A DNA stretch of 64,000 bases from Chitinophaga pinensis (GTDB lineage: Bacteria > Bacteroidota > Bacteroidia > Chitinophagales > Chitinophagaceae): contig NZ_VOHS01000001.1 in NCBI RefSeq assembly GCF_007896845.1, forward strand, positions 1 through 64,000. The letters are read 5' to 3'. Positions 17,762-26,120 of this stretch are shown here, piece by piece. Each line of letters begins with the position of its first letter. The first letter of the stretch is position 1. The notes under the pieces were generated by a model. That model made no database searches, had not been told where the DNA came from, and saw only the letters and a program-made list of their open reading frames with translations. Both the position numbers and the translations under genes were made by a program.

Positions 17762-19378
17762 GTGAAGCACACCACATGCCTGTTGGCACTGTTATTACCC
17801 TTTACTACGCAACTTAACGCCCAAAAAAAGGCCGATCGTAAAACATTAGGCAACTTACAAACACATATCACCTATCTCGCCAGCGATAAACTGGAAGGAC
17901 GCCGTACAGGTACTCCCGGCGAACAACTGGCAGCTGAATATATCGCCAGTCAGATGAAACTGGCCGGTCTGACACCCGCCGGAGACAGTGGTTATCTCCA
18001 GACCTTTTTAGTAAGCGAAGGCAAACTGATTGCCACCTCTTCCCATCTGACCGTCAACAGATCCACCCTAACGCCCGGCGAACAGTTCATACCCATGCCC
18101 TTCAGCGCACAAAAGAGCGCTAAAGGAGATGTACTCCCGGACGTGAATGAACCAGACAACATCTGGCTCTTCAACGTAAAAGATTTTGAGATGTCTCCAC
18201 ACGCCGATCCACTGGAGATATACAGACAAAACGCAAGAGAAGCAGCCAAAGCAGGCGCTACCGGTGTGATATTTTATAATGGCACCGAGACTCCCAAAGA
18301 TGTACAGAAATGGTTGTCCGTCCCTGTTGAACCATTGAAAATACCTGTAATATGGGTCAACAGTGAAATCAGCAAAGTGCTGGACGATGCCGAAGATCTC
18401 AGGATAGATATGCAGGTGGATTTTGCCTCCGGCAGACGTACAGGTACAAACGTTGTCGGACATATAGATAACAAAGCCGCCAATACCATCGTCATCGGTG
18501 CGCATTTCGATCATCTGGGTCATGGCGAAGACCATAACTCCATGGCACCCAATGATCAGACTATTCACCATGGAGCTGACGACAATGCCAGTGGCACTGC
18601 CGCGCTCCTGGAACTGGCCAGACAACTGAAAGCATCTAAACTACAGAAATACAACTACTTGTTTGTAGCCTTCTCAGGCGAAGAACTCGGTCTTTTCGGA
18701 TCTAAATATTTCACAGAACACAGTTCTATACCAATATCTTCCTTCAATTACATGATCAACATGGATATGATCGGGAGACTGGACCCCGCCAAAGGACTGG
18801 AAGTAGGAGGGATAGGCACCTCACCGGCATGGCCGGCACTGCTGCAGCAAACCATTCCTGCAAGCGTCCGTACTACCTACGATTCTTCTGGTACCGGCCC
18901 GTCTGACCATACTTCTTTCTATCTCAAAAATGTACCCGTGCTGTTCTTCTTTACCGGTACACACAGCGACTACCATAAACCTTCGGATGAAGCGACCAAA
19001 ATCAATTACGATGGAGAGCTCACCGTCCTGAAAGTAGTATATGAGCTGGTAGAAAAAACGAACGGCATGGAGAAACTGGCATTTACCAAAACCCGTGATA
19101 AACAAACGTCCACCAGTGCGCGTTTTACTGTTACGCTGGGTATCATGCCGGACTATACCTGGCAGAAACCGGGGGTAAGAGTTGATGGCGTATCAGATAA
19201 CAAACCCGCCAGTAAAGCAGGTATACTTGCCAATGATGTGATAGTCGGACTGGGCACACACACAATTGTCAATCTGGAAGATTATATGCAGGCATTGTCT
19301 GACTTCAAAAAAGGAGACAAAACCACCGTAAAAGTCAGGAGGGAAGACAGTGAAAAAGTATTTGATATCCAATTCTGA
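17762..19378 (+). CDS. M28 family zinc aminopeptidase with PDZ domain
   Basis: A secreted metallo-aminopeptidase. I place the start at GTG 17762 because the promoter would start transcription after the upstream ATG (17705) and because a clean signal peptide (VKHTTCLLALLLPFTTQLNA) then begins at residue 1. A PA-type domain with the loop NGTETPKDVQ precedes the catalytic core. Core ligands are seen in GAHFDHLGHG, GADDNASGTAALLEL, SGEELGLFGSK, NMDMIGRLD and the final histidine in SDYHKPSD. The last ~90 residues form a PDZ domain (RVDGVSDNKPASKAGILAND). The small lipoprotein gene follows 37 bases on. Confidence 0.9.
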   Translation: MKHTTCLLALLLPFTTQLNAQKKADRKTLGNLQTHITYLASDKLEGRRTGTPGEQLAAEYIASQMKLAGLTPAGDSGYLQTFLVSEGKLIATSSHLTVNRSTLTPGEQFIPMPFSAQKSAKGDVLPDVNEPDNIWLFNVKDFEMSPHADPLEIYRQNAREAAKAGATGVIFYNGTETPKDVQKWLSVPVEPLKIPVIWVNSEISKVLDDAEDLRIDMQVDFASGRRTGTNVVGHIDNKAANTIVIGAHFDHLGHGEDHNSMAPNDQTIHHGADDNASGTAALLELARQLKASKLQKYNYLFVAFSGEELGLFGSKYFTEHSSIPISSFNYMINMDMIGRLDPAKGLEVGGIGTSPAWPALLQQTIPASVRTTYDSSGTGPSDHTSFYLKNVPVLFFFTGTHSDYHKPSDEATKINYDGELTVLKVVYELVEKTNGMEKLAFTKTRDKQTSTSARFTVTLGIMPDYTWQKPGVRVDGVSDNKPASKAGILANDVIVGLGTHTIVNLEDYMQALSDFKKGDKTTVKVRREDSEKVFDIQF

Positions 19379-19415
19379 CCGTTTTATAATATCTTGCATC
19401 CCTTAATATCGTTGT

Positions 19416-19826
19416 ATGAAGCCTGTTTTGTTCATATTGGGTCTGGCAGTATTTAGCTTTTCGTGTAATCAGACACGTACGCGTGAAGAAAATAATGATG
19501 AAACCAAACTCGATGTGATTACAGAAAAATGCTACGTTGTACGCGAAGTAAAACCTGTCACCGGCACCCCGGAGACAGACTCGATACTGGTGCGTAAACA
19601 ACAGCTGGTATCCTATCTGGAACGTCATGGCTTTGTTCGTCACGTAGCAGATAAAGAGGTACTGCAATTCCGCAGGAATAACAGACAGCAGGTGACTATC
19701 GATATGCCGGAACCAACAACCCCGGCAGCAGCAAATGTGATCATCATTTTCGACCCGATGAAAAATCCCCTGTTCCTTAATTTAAAAAGAGACACAACAC
19801 AGGTGGAACACTATATTAATATGTAG
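19416..19826 (+). CDS. Small lipoprotein of unknown function
   Basis: A 136-residue protein with a lipoprotein signal (MKPVLFILGLAVFSFSC, Cys17 in the lipobox FSFSC), so it should be anchored in the cell envelope. The mature part is charged with no recognisable domain; the C-terminal half (VIIIFDPMKNPLFLNLKRD) looks like a small alpha/beta fold. It lies 37 bases after the M28 peptidase and may be co-transcribed with it. I do not recognise the family. Confidence 0.65.
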   Translation: MKPVLFILGLAVFSFSCNQTRTREENNDETKLDVITEKCYVVREVKPVTGTPETDSILVRKQQLVSYLERHGFVRHVADKEVLQFRRNNRQQVTIDMPEPTTPAAANVIIIFDPMKNPLFLNLKRDTTQVEHYINM

Positions 19827-19874
19827 GTTTTTATGCCGGGCTACTATCACCGGCGATAATTTTTAGAACTCGAT

Positions 19875-20561
19875 TTGGAACCTAAGCAAAACATAAGACT
19901 CTGTGTGGATGCGGTGGTCTTCGGCTACACGGCAAAAGAAAGTATTTCCGTACTGCTCATCAAACGCACCATTCCACCCTTCATGCACCGCTGGGCACTG
20001 CCCGGAGGTTTCGTCATTGATGGGGAAACGCTCGAAGAAGCTGTAACCCGTGAATTATTGACGGAAGCCGGTGTGCATATCAACTACCTTGAACAACTCT
20101 ATACATTTGGTCAACCGGAAAGAGACCCCCGCGGCAGAATCGTTTCTGTTGCCTACTTCGGTCTCGTAAATCCGACCAATTTCAAACTGGCAGCCAGCTC
20201 TGATGCAGAAGATGCAAACTGGTTCGATATCAAAAATCTGCCCGATCTCGCCTTCGATCACGCGATCGTAGTAGATGCTGCTATCCAGCGCCTACGCGCT
20301 AAAATCAGGTATGAACCCATTGGTTTCGAACTGCTGGATAATAAGTTCCCGATCTCTGATCTGGAAAAACTGTATGAAACAGTACTGGACAGACCCATTG
20401 ACCGCCGGAATTTCCAGAAAAAGATTAATCACCTCGGTATCCTGAAAGGTCATAACGAAAAGCAGAAACACCCTTCTGCCGGAAGACCTGCCAAGCTTTA
20501 CAGCTTCAATGAGGAACGCTATTTCCAACTGAAAAAAGAAGGTATCACATTCGAGATCTGA
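19875..20561 (+). CDS. Nudix-domain transcriptional regulator (NrtR/AraR-like)
   Basis: A 228-residue fusion of a Nudix domain (1-~145) and a C-terminal winged helix (~150-228; PIDRRNFQKKINHLGILK, then the AGRPAKLYSF wing), the layout of NrtR and Bacteroides AraR regulators. These use the Nudix pocket to sense ADP-ribose, NAD-related or sugar ligands and bind DNA. The Nudix box GGFVIDGETLEEAVTRELL is followed by TEAG, so the first glutamate of EExG is threonine, consistent with sensing rather than hydrolysis. Translation must begin at the TTG at 19875 or an upstream non-ATG codon, since the first ATG would remove the first beta strand. It lies 4.6 kb from a NAD salvage operon, a possible target, but arabinose-type targets are equally possible. 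Confidence 0.8.
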   Translation: MEPKQNIRLCVDAVVFGYTAKESISVLLIKRTIPPFMHRWALPGGFVIDGETLEEAVTRELLTEAGVHINYLEQLYTFGQPERDPRGRIVSVAYFGLVNPTNFKLAASSDAEDANWFDIKNLPDLAFDHAIVVDAAIQRLRAKIRYEPIGFELLDNKFPISDLEKLYETVLDRPIDRRNFQKKINHLGILKGHNEKQKHPSAGRPAKLYSFNEERYFQLKKEGITFEI

Positions 20562-20569
20562 GGAACGGC

Positions 20570-22999
20570 TTATTCCGCCCTCAGACTCTTTACCGGATTG
20601 GCCGTAGCGGCCCTTACCGCCTTATATCCTACTGTCAGCCAGGCAATCACCAGCGACAATACAATTGCCAGCAGAAATATCTCCCAACCCATATCGGTAT
20701 GATAATGGAATCCTGACAACCAGCGATGCATAAAATAATATGCTGCCGGTGTGGCTATCAGAAAAGCAATGCCTATCAGGATGGTGAATTCTCTTGAAAA
20801 CAGATATAGAATGCTTTGTATAGAAGCCCCCAACACCTTCCGGATCCCTACCTCCTTCGTCTTCTGCACTGCCATAAATGACACCAGTCCGTAAAGTCCC
20901 AGACTGGAAATGAAGATCGCCAGTATAGCAAATATCTGGAACAACTTAGCGATCAATGCCTCATTGCTGTAAAAACTCCTGATACTATCATCTACAAAGG
21001 TCAGATCATACATATAGGTCGGATAGATCTCCTTGAACCTTTTTTCTATGGCCTTCAATGTTGCATTCACTTCATCCTTTCGGAGACGCAACGCTAAGGT
21101 TCCATAGCCATTAAAATCCGGTGCAATCACAACAGGCGAAATACCATCCCGTAGGGAATTATCATTAAAATCCTTCACAACCCCCACAATAGGATAGGCC
21201 TTCCCCTCCGTAAACCTGATCGTTTTGCCGAGTACCTCTTCAGATGATCCCAGCCCCAGTCGTTTAACCAGTGTTTCATTAATCATCAATTCTCTCATCG
21301 TATCACTGGGGAAAGGCAGCCTGCCAGCCGCCAGACTCATTCTGAACAGGTTATAATAAGCAGAGTCACCATAAAGCCGCTTTGCAGAATAAGGCTGTTT
21401 CTCTGTATCATTACTAAAATAGAAGTCACTTAACTGTATCGCATTAGAAGCCGGTGCCGTCCAGCATAAACTAGTCGCTTCCACACCTTTCAGTTTATTC
21501 ATCTCGGCTACCAGATAAGGATACCGCACCTTCAATGAACTATCACTTGGCAGATCAACCATTACCACAGCCTCTTTCTCAAATCCCAGAGACTTGTTCC
21601 GGAAGAAAGACATCTGTTTGATAACGACCAGTGTCCCGATTACGAGTAACTGAGCGATCACAAATTGAAACACCACCAGACCACGGCGCAAAGAGATACC
21701 ACCTACCGTCCGGTTGCTGATCCTGCTTTTAATTGCCATCAAAGGATTAAACCCGGACAGTACCAGAGCTGGGTAGAAGCCTGCCAGTATAGTCACTACT
21801 ACACCAATAATCACCAAAAACAGGATTATAGCGGGGGAATGCAATACATTCATAGATAGCTGCTTGCCCATAAGATCACCCAGATAAGGCGTCGCGATCA
21901 ATGCCATCAGACTGCCCAATACAACTGCCAGTCCTGTAATCAATGCTGTCTCCTGCAGAAATTGTCTGATCAGCTGTGGACGATCGCTACCCAATACCTT
22001 TCTTACCCCGATCTCCCTTGCCCGGTTAATAGACTGTGCCGTTGCAAGGTTGATAAAATTCACACAAGCAACCATTAGCAGGAAAGTGCCAATCAACATC
22101 ATGCCCCATAGTTCCTGCGGACTCAGATTATCTTTCTTCAGGGTATCAAAACGCTTGTCCACATGCACTTCACGCATCGGTTGAAAACGCAGATCTACAC
22201 GTGTAAGCGCATGTTCCTGTTCTTCACGATAATTTCTTTTTACAAAGGCTGCACTCTGTGCCTGTAACTTAGCAAGCTCCTGATTGGGTGACAACAAGGC
22301 AAATAGTTGTGTGCCACCACCCAGACTACGCCAGTTATCCCAATCGGCTCCTATCAAATTCCTGAATGTCTGATAGGAACCTCCTATACACACCGGAACA
22401 TCCGTATTTTCCGGCAGATCTTTAAATACCCCGGTAATACGTAAAGGCACACGGTAGGACCACATCAGAATGGTTTTACCAATGGCATTTTCCGGCGTAC
22501 CGAAAAACCTGCGGGCGATTGACTCATTGATTACCCCGGTATTAGGTTCCTCCAGCCCTTTTGTATTACCAACTATCCAGCTAAAATCAAAAATGTCGTA
22601 CAGTGATTGTTCTGCAAAAAAGACCCCTCTGTCCACCTTATATTTCTTTTCGTCCTGTCCCTGCACCGGTATATAAAACTGTGCAGATCCAACTCCCTGC
22701 ATCGCGGCAACTTTCTCCAGTCCCGGGAAGTCCCGTCGCAAAGCATCCGCCAGCGGACGGGGAGCCATACTATGTGACCCTGTTACCTCTCCGGTAGTAG
22801 GATTATGGTCTATGGTCACCATTCTGACAATTCGATCATACCGGCTCTGATAAGCATCATAGCTCTTTTCATAATGAATAACCAGAAAGATGAGCAAACT
22901 GGCAGCAATACCTACTGCCAATCCCAGTATATTGATCAGGGAGAATGACTTATTCTTCCAAAGGGCGCGGAAGGAAAGTTTGAAGTTACTGTTCATCAT
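20570..22999 (-). CDS. FtsX/MacB-type ABC transporter permease
   Basis: An 809-residue permease of the type VII ABC (MacB/FtsX) class, with N-terminal helix (FSLINILGLAVGIAASLLIF), a large periplasmic MacB-like domain, and two FtsX blocks. Each block shows the family motif REIGVRKVLGS or KEVGIRKVLGA before its helices. The chosen start is MMNSNFKLSFRALWKN, six codons into the open frame. These proteins move lipoproteins, peptides or signals through the envelope with a separate ATPase. No ATPase gene is adjacent, which is common for the expanded Bacteroidota paralogues. It converges on the Nudix regulator with 8 bases between stops. Confidence 0.9.
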   Translation of the reverse strand: MMNSNFKLSFRALWKNKSFSLINILGLAVGIAASLLIFLVIHYEKSYDAYQSRYDRIVRMVTIDHNPTTGEVTGSHSMAPRPLADALRRDFPGLEKVAAMQGVGSAQFYIPVQGQDEKKYKVDRGVFFAEQSLYDIFDFSWIVGNTKGLEEPNTGVINESIARRFFGTPENAIGKTILMWSYRVPLRITGVFKDLPENTDVPVCIGGSYQTFRNLIGADWDNWRSLGGGTQLFALLSPNQELAKLQAQSAAFVKRNYREEQEHALTRVDLRFQPMREVHVDKRFDTLKKDNLSPQELWGMMLIGTFLLMVACVNFINLATAQSINRAREIGVRKVLGSDRPQLIRQFLQETALITGLAVVLGSLMALIATPYLGDLMGKQLSMNVLHSPAIILFLVIIGVVVTILAGFYPALVLSGFNPLMAIKSRISNRTVGGISLRRGLVVFQFVIAQLLVIGTLVVIKQMSFFRNKSLGFEKEAVVMVDLPSDSSLKVRYPYLVAEMNKLKGVEATSLCWTAPASNAIQLSDFYFSNDTEKQPYSAKRLYGDSAYYNLFRMSLAAGRLPFPSDTMRELMINETLVKRLGLGSSEEVLGKTIRFTEGKAYPIVGVVKDFNDNSLRDGISPVVIAPDFNGYGTLALRLRKDEVNATLKAIEKRFKEIYPTYMYDLTFVDDSIRSFYSNEALIAKLFQIFAILAIFISSLGLYGLVSFMAVQKTKEVGIRKVLGASIQSILYLFSREFTILIGIAFLIATPAAYYFMHRWLSGFHYHTDMGWEIFLLAIVLSLVIAWLTVGYKAVRAATANPVKSLRAE

Positions 23000-23144
23000 A
23001 ATCAGGGGAATTACCACCTTTTGTGCAAAAAATAGGTCAAAAACGAAATCTATTCATTATCAACAAAATACGATCAAAGAGATACCCGATCATGTGTCTT
23101 TACCGGACAATGCATGTTCGGTTCTGAACAGCAATATAGTATAA

Positions 23145-23180
23145 TGCAGAAAGCCGGGAGTAATATCCCGGCTTTCTGCA
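23145..23180. terminator. 15-bp hairpin after the SDR gene
   Basis: TGCAGAAAGCCGGGA and TCCCGGCTTTCTGCA with a 6-base loop lie just past the SDR stop (minus strand) and upstream of the permease start. The T-run is poor. Confidence 0.65.
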
Positions 23181-23200
23181 GACGTGCATTGGAAAATGAG

Positions 23201-24007
23201 TTACACAGCAAATCTTTCCGCCACTTCCTGTCTGAAAGCTTCCGCACCAATTTCCACCCGACGCGCATAAGCAGCTTTGGCATCTGGTCCGGCCAGATAT
23301 CGCAACTGGTCTTTGTCGTCAGTGGCTGCTTCGTACACCACTTCCGCTATCTGTTCAGGCGTACTGAAATGTATGATGGAGTTATCGCCATCCATACCTG
23401 CCATCAGTTTATTGAACAAAGGCGTATAGGCCTCATGCTGTGCCAGATCCAGAGAACGCCCCATAAAATCAGTGGTAATACCGCCGGGAGATACTGTTTT
23501 AATACGGATATTATGTGGCGCCAGCTCAAATGACATACTTTCACTCCAACCTTCTATCGCCCATTTGCTGGCGTGATATAAAGAGCCCAGAGGATAAGTA
23601 GTTAATCCGGCGATGGACGTTGTATTGATGATTAACCCTCTTCCCTGTGCACGCAGATAAGGTACAAAGGCTTTCGTTACTCTGATCACGCCCAGCGTAT
23701 TGGTATTCAGCTGTCGTACGATCTGTTCGTCAGTCAATGCCTCTAATGCACCTACTAATCCATAGCCGGCATTATTAAATACAACATCTACGGGTGCGTT
23801 TGCTGTCACCTTCTTCGCTATATCTTCTATCTGTGCCAGATCTGTTACATCTAATGGCAGCACCTGAATATTCTCATGATCCAGATCTGTTGCCCGTGAT
23901 GGATCACGCATAGTCGCGATCACTGTCCAACCTTTTGCTGCAAATAGTTGTGCTGTTACCTTTCCCAACCCGGTAGATGCACCGGTGATTAAAATGACCT
24001 TTTTCAT
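23201..24007 (-). CDS. Short-chain dehydrogenase/reductase
   Basis: A 268-residue classical SDR using NAD(P)H. It has the cofactor motif GASTGLG (8-14), the NNAGYG motif near 85, catalytic Ser of NTTSIAG, and the YHASK pair (Tyr/Lys). The C-terminus extends past the core by ~30 residues. The substrate is unknown. The AraC-type regulator 24114-24923 lies directly upstream on the same strand, 106 bases away, and may control it. Confidence 0.88.
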   Translation of the reverse strand: MKKVILITGASTGLGKVTAQLFAAKGWTVIATMRDPSRATDLDHENIQVLPLDVTDLAQIEDIAKKVTANAPVDVVFNNAGYGLVGALEALTDEQIVRQLNTNTLGVIRVTKAFVPYLRAQGRGLIINTTSIAGLTTYPLGSLYHASKWAIEGWSESMSFELAPHNIRIKTVSPGGITTDFMGRSLDLAQHEAYTPLFNKLMAGMDGDNSIIHFSTPEQIAEVVYEAATDDKDQLRYLAGPDAKAAYARRVEIGAEAFRQEVAERFAV

Positions 24008-24113
24008 ATGTGATCTGCTTATTTTTTGAAAGAATCAGGCATACCTTTTCCATTCGGGAAATGATCATCTCCCGGCAGGCCTGCCATTATTAACTGATTG
24101 ATTATTTGATTAT

Positions 24114-24923
24114 TTAATGAATACTGGATGGATTGACACCAAAAAACTGCTTAAAAGCGTAGGAGAAGTGAGAGAGGCTTTCAAAGCCAACTTCCTGATA
24201 GACGTCTGACGGACGTTTCTGTTTCTCCTTCAGCAGATAATGGGCCTCTTCCAGCCGCCGCTGCTGCAGCCAGCGATTAGGCGTAGTATGGAATGTTTTC
24301 TGGAAATCGCGCTTAAAAGTGGCCAGACTTCTTCCCGTCAGGAATGCCAGCCTTTTCATATCTACATTAAAACGATAGTTCTGCTGCATAAAAGCCTCCA
24401 GATCTATCTTACCCGGTATACTAAAATCAAAAACCACGTTCTTCAACTCCGGTTGCAACTGAAGCAATAACAGCAACAACTCCTTTTTCTTTAGTTTGGC
24501 AAGATGATCGTGCAGTGATGAATCAAAATAATGTGCAAGTGTCTCAAAGAAGTTGCGTATCAGGATGTCAGGCTCAAGTTTTAATACCGCACGATTAGTA
24601 GGATAGGCCGTCTCAAAGACATATCCATGCTCTTTACTGAATTCCAGTAAAAAGTCCCTGTCAAAGACAACTGCAATAGACCTGAAATCAGCCCCATCCT
24701 CTGGATGTTTTACGAACTTGGCAAGAAAATTCTTACGGAAAAACAACATCTCGCCCGCTCTGAAGGCAGTACTTGCCATAGCATCCGCTACCTTGAACAC
24801 ACCGGAAAACATATAACATACACCATGTTCTATCACAAACTGTTCTCCCACCATCTCCTTGCAATCAAGGTGAGAATACAGAATACCCGGTAATTTATCC
24901 TCCGCATAAATCTGCTTTTCCAT
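24114..24923 (-). CDS. AraC-family transcriptional regulator
   Basis: A 269-residue protein. The N-terminal ~150 residues form a cupin-like sensing domain (GVCYMFSGVFKVADA, FRAGEMLFFRKN). The C-terminal ~100 carry two helix-turn-helix units: MKRLAFLTGRSLATFKRDFQ, then VYQEVGFESLSHFSYAFKQF and FGVNPS. It is oriented toward the SDR gene. The spacer between them contains the 12-bp palindrome GGCAGGCCTGCC. Ligand unknown. Confidence 0.9.
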   Translation of the reverse strand: MEKQIYAEDKLPGILYSHLDCKEMVGEQFVIEHGVCYMFSGVFKVADAMASTAFRAGEMLFFRKNFLAKFVKHPEDGADFRSIAVVFDRDFLLEFSKEHGYVFETAYPTNRAVLKLEPDILIRNFFETLAHYFDSSLHDHLAKLKKKELLLLLLQLQPELKNVVFDFSIPGKIDLEAFMQQNYRFNVDMKRLAFLTGRSLATFKRDFQKTFHTTPNRWLQQRRLEEAHYLLKEKQKRPSDVYQEVGFESLSHFSYAFKQFFGVNPSSIH

Positions 24924-25140
24924 ATCCAGCGTTTAAGCACACCACAAAGTTGAAGATTATTATGTTTCGTCGTTTTCGTATAAAGCTCAAATTTACTTTC
25001 GTGAGAAGCTCAGTGAAGAAGAAGAAAACAAAAATAATTTTTATATTCACAAGCATCTCAAAAACAATCGCTTAAAATAAATCCAATGTTATTTGATCCC
25101 ACTTGAAAAGGGCATTTGTGTAAAAATTACGGAAAATATT

Positions 25141-25187
25141 TTGCTCATATAACAAACTTGTATACATTTGTGTAACAAATACACAAA
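25141..25187 (+). promoter_or_regulatory. NAD-salvage promoter with palindromic operator
   Basis: TTG (25141-25143), 19 bases, then TACATTTG (25163-25170) is a good Bacteroidota promoter. A perfect inverted repeat, TTTGTGTA (25167-25174), ACAAA, TACACAAA (25180-25187), overlaps the -7 element and the predicted start near 25176, where a repressor would block polymerase. The Nudix-type regulator at 19875 is a candidate. Confidence 0.7.
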
Positions 25188-25197
25188 ACAACATTCT

Positions 25198-26109
25198 ATG
25201 ACAATGCTAAAGCCTACAGGAGTAATAATAGCAAGGTTCCAGACACCTTCCCTGCACGAAGGGCATCTGCAACTGATCAAAGAAGTAAAAGCCAAACATA
25301 ACAGGCTGATCATCGTACTTGGCGTTAGCCCGATCAAGGGTGGCCGCAAAAACCCGCTGGATTATTATACCCGCGAACGCATGATCAAGAAGTTGTTTCC
25401 GGAAGTAATTGTGCTGCCTTTAAGCGACCAGCCTTCTGATAAAGGATGGTCCCGCAAACTGGACGAAATGCTGGGTAATAACTTCAATAACGAAACATTC
25501 ATCCTTTACGGTAGCCGCGATAGTTTCATTCCGTTCTATTCCGGTCGTTTCCCTACCGCAGACTTACCTCCGGTTCAGGACTTCAACGCAACTGCCCAGA
25601 GGGAAGCGATTTCCGATAAAGTGTTTGATACAGAAGAATTCCGTGCCGGTATCATCTACAGCACCTATAACCTTTATCCAAAAGTTTATCCGACTGTTGA
25701 TATCGCACTGTTCCGCAACAACCGTAGTGAACTGCTTCTCGGACGTAAATCAGCTGAAAGCGGATGGCGTCTGCCCGGTGGCTTTACCGACCCGCAGGAT
25801 ATGAGCTTCGATATCGCCGCCAAAAGGGAATTACTGGAAGAATGTGGCCCTGTAGAGACAAGCCCCATGCAATATGAACTGTCTTTACAAATGGACGATT
25901 GGCGCTATCGCTCCGAAGTTGACAAGATCATTACTACCCTGTTCAGCACCGACCTGCTGTTTGGAGAACCCGCCGCTGATGATGACCTGGCCGATATGAG
26001 ATGGGTAAAAGTGGACGCGATAACCACTATGATCACCCAAGGTGAAATTGTTAGCACCCACATCCCACTGTTAAAAAAATTAGCTGAAAAATATTCTACA
26101 AACGACTAA
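25198..26109 (+). CDS. nadM: Bifunctional NMN adenylyltransferase/Nudix hydrolase
   Basis: Joins NMN and ATP to make NAD (N-terminal domain) and hydrolyses ADP-ribose-like compounds (C-terminal Nudix). I start at ATG 25198 because the promoter at 25141-25170 would start transcription after the first open-frame ATG (25168). The nucleotidyltransferase shows GVIIARFQTPSLHEGHL with HxGH at residues 20-23 and GVSPIKGGRKNPLDYYTRER. The Nudix domain starts near 170 and has GGFTDPQDMSFDIAAKRELL plus EECG, an almost complete box. It is 11 bases from the phosphoribosyltransferase gene that makes its substrate, so the pair forms a nicotinamide-to-NAD route. Confidence 0.92.
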   Translation: MTMLKPTGVIIARFQTPSLHEGHLQLIKEVKAKHNRLIIVLGVSPIKGGRKNPLDYYTRERMIKKLFPEVIVLPLSDQPSDKGWSRKLDEMLGNNFNNETFILYGSRDSFIPFYSGRFPTADLPPVQDFNATAQREAISDKVFDTEEFRAGIIYSTYNLYPKVYPTVDIALFRNNRSELLLGRKSAESGWRLPGGFTDPQDMSFDIAAKRELLEECGPVETSPMQYELSLQMDDWRYRSEVDKIITTLFSTDLLFGEPAADDDLADMRWVKVDAITTMITQGEIVSTHIPLLKKLAEKYSTND

Positions 26110-26120
26110 ACTGACGAATC

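Noticed and set aside
24076-24090. GGCAGGCCTGCC palindrome between the AraC and SDR genes
   Set aside because: Short and GC-rich; expected by chance and with no second copy seen.
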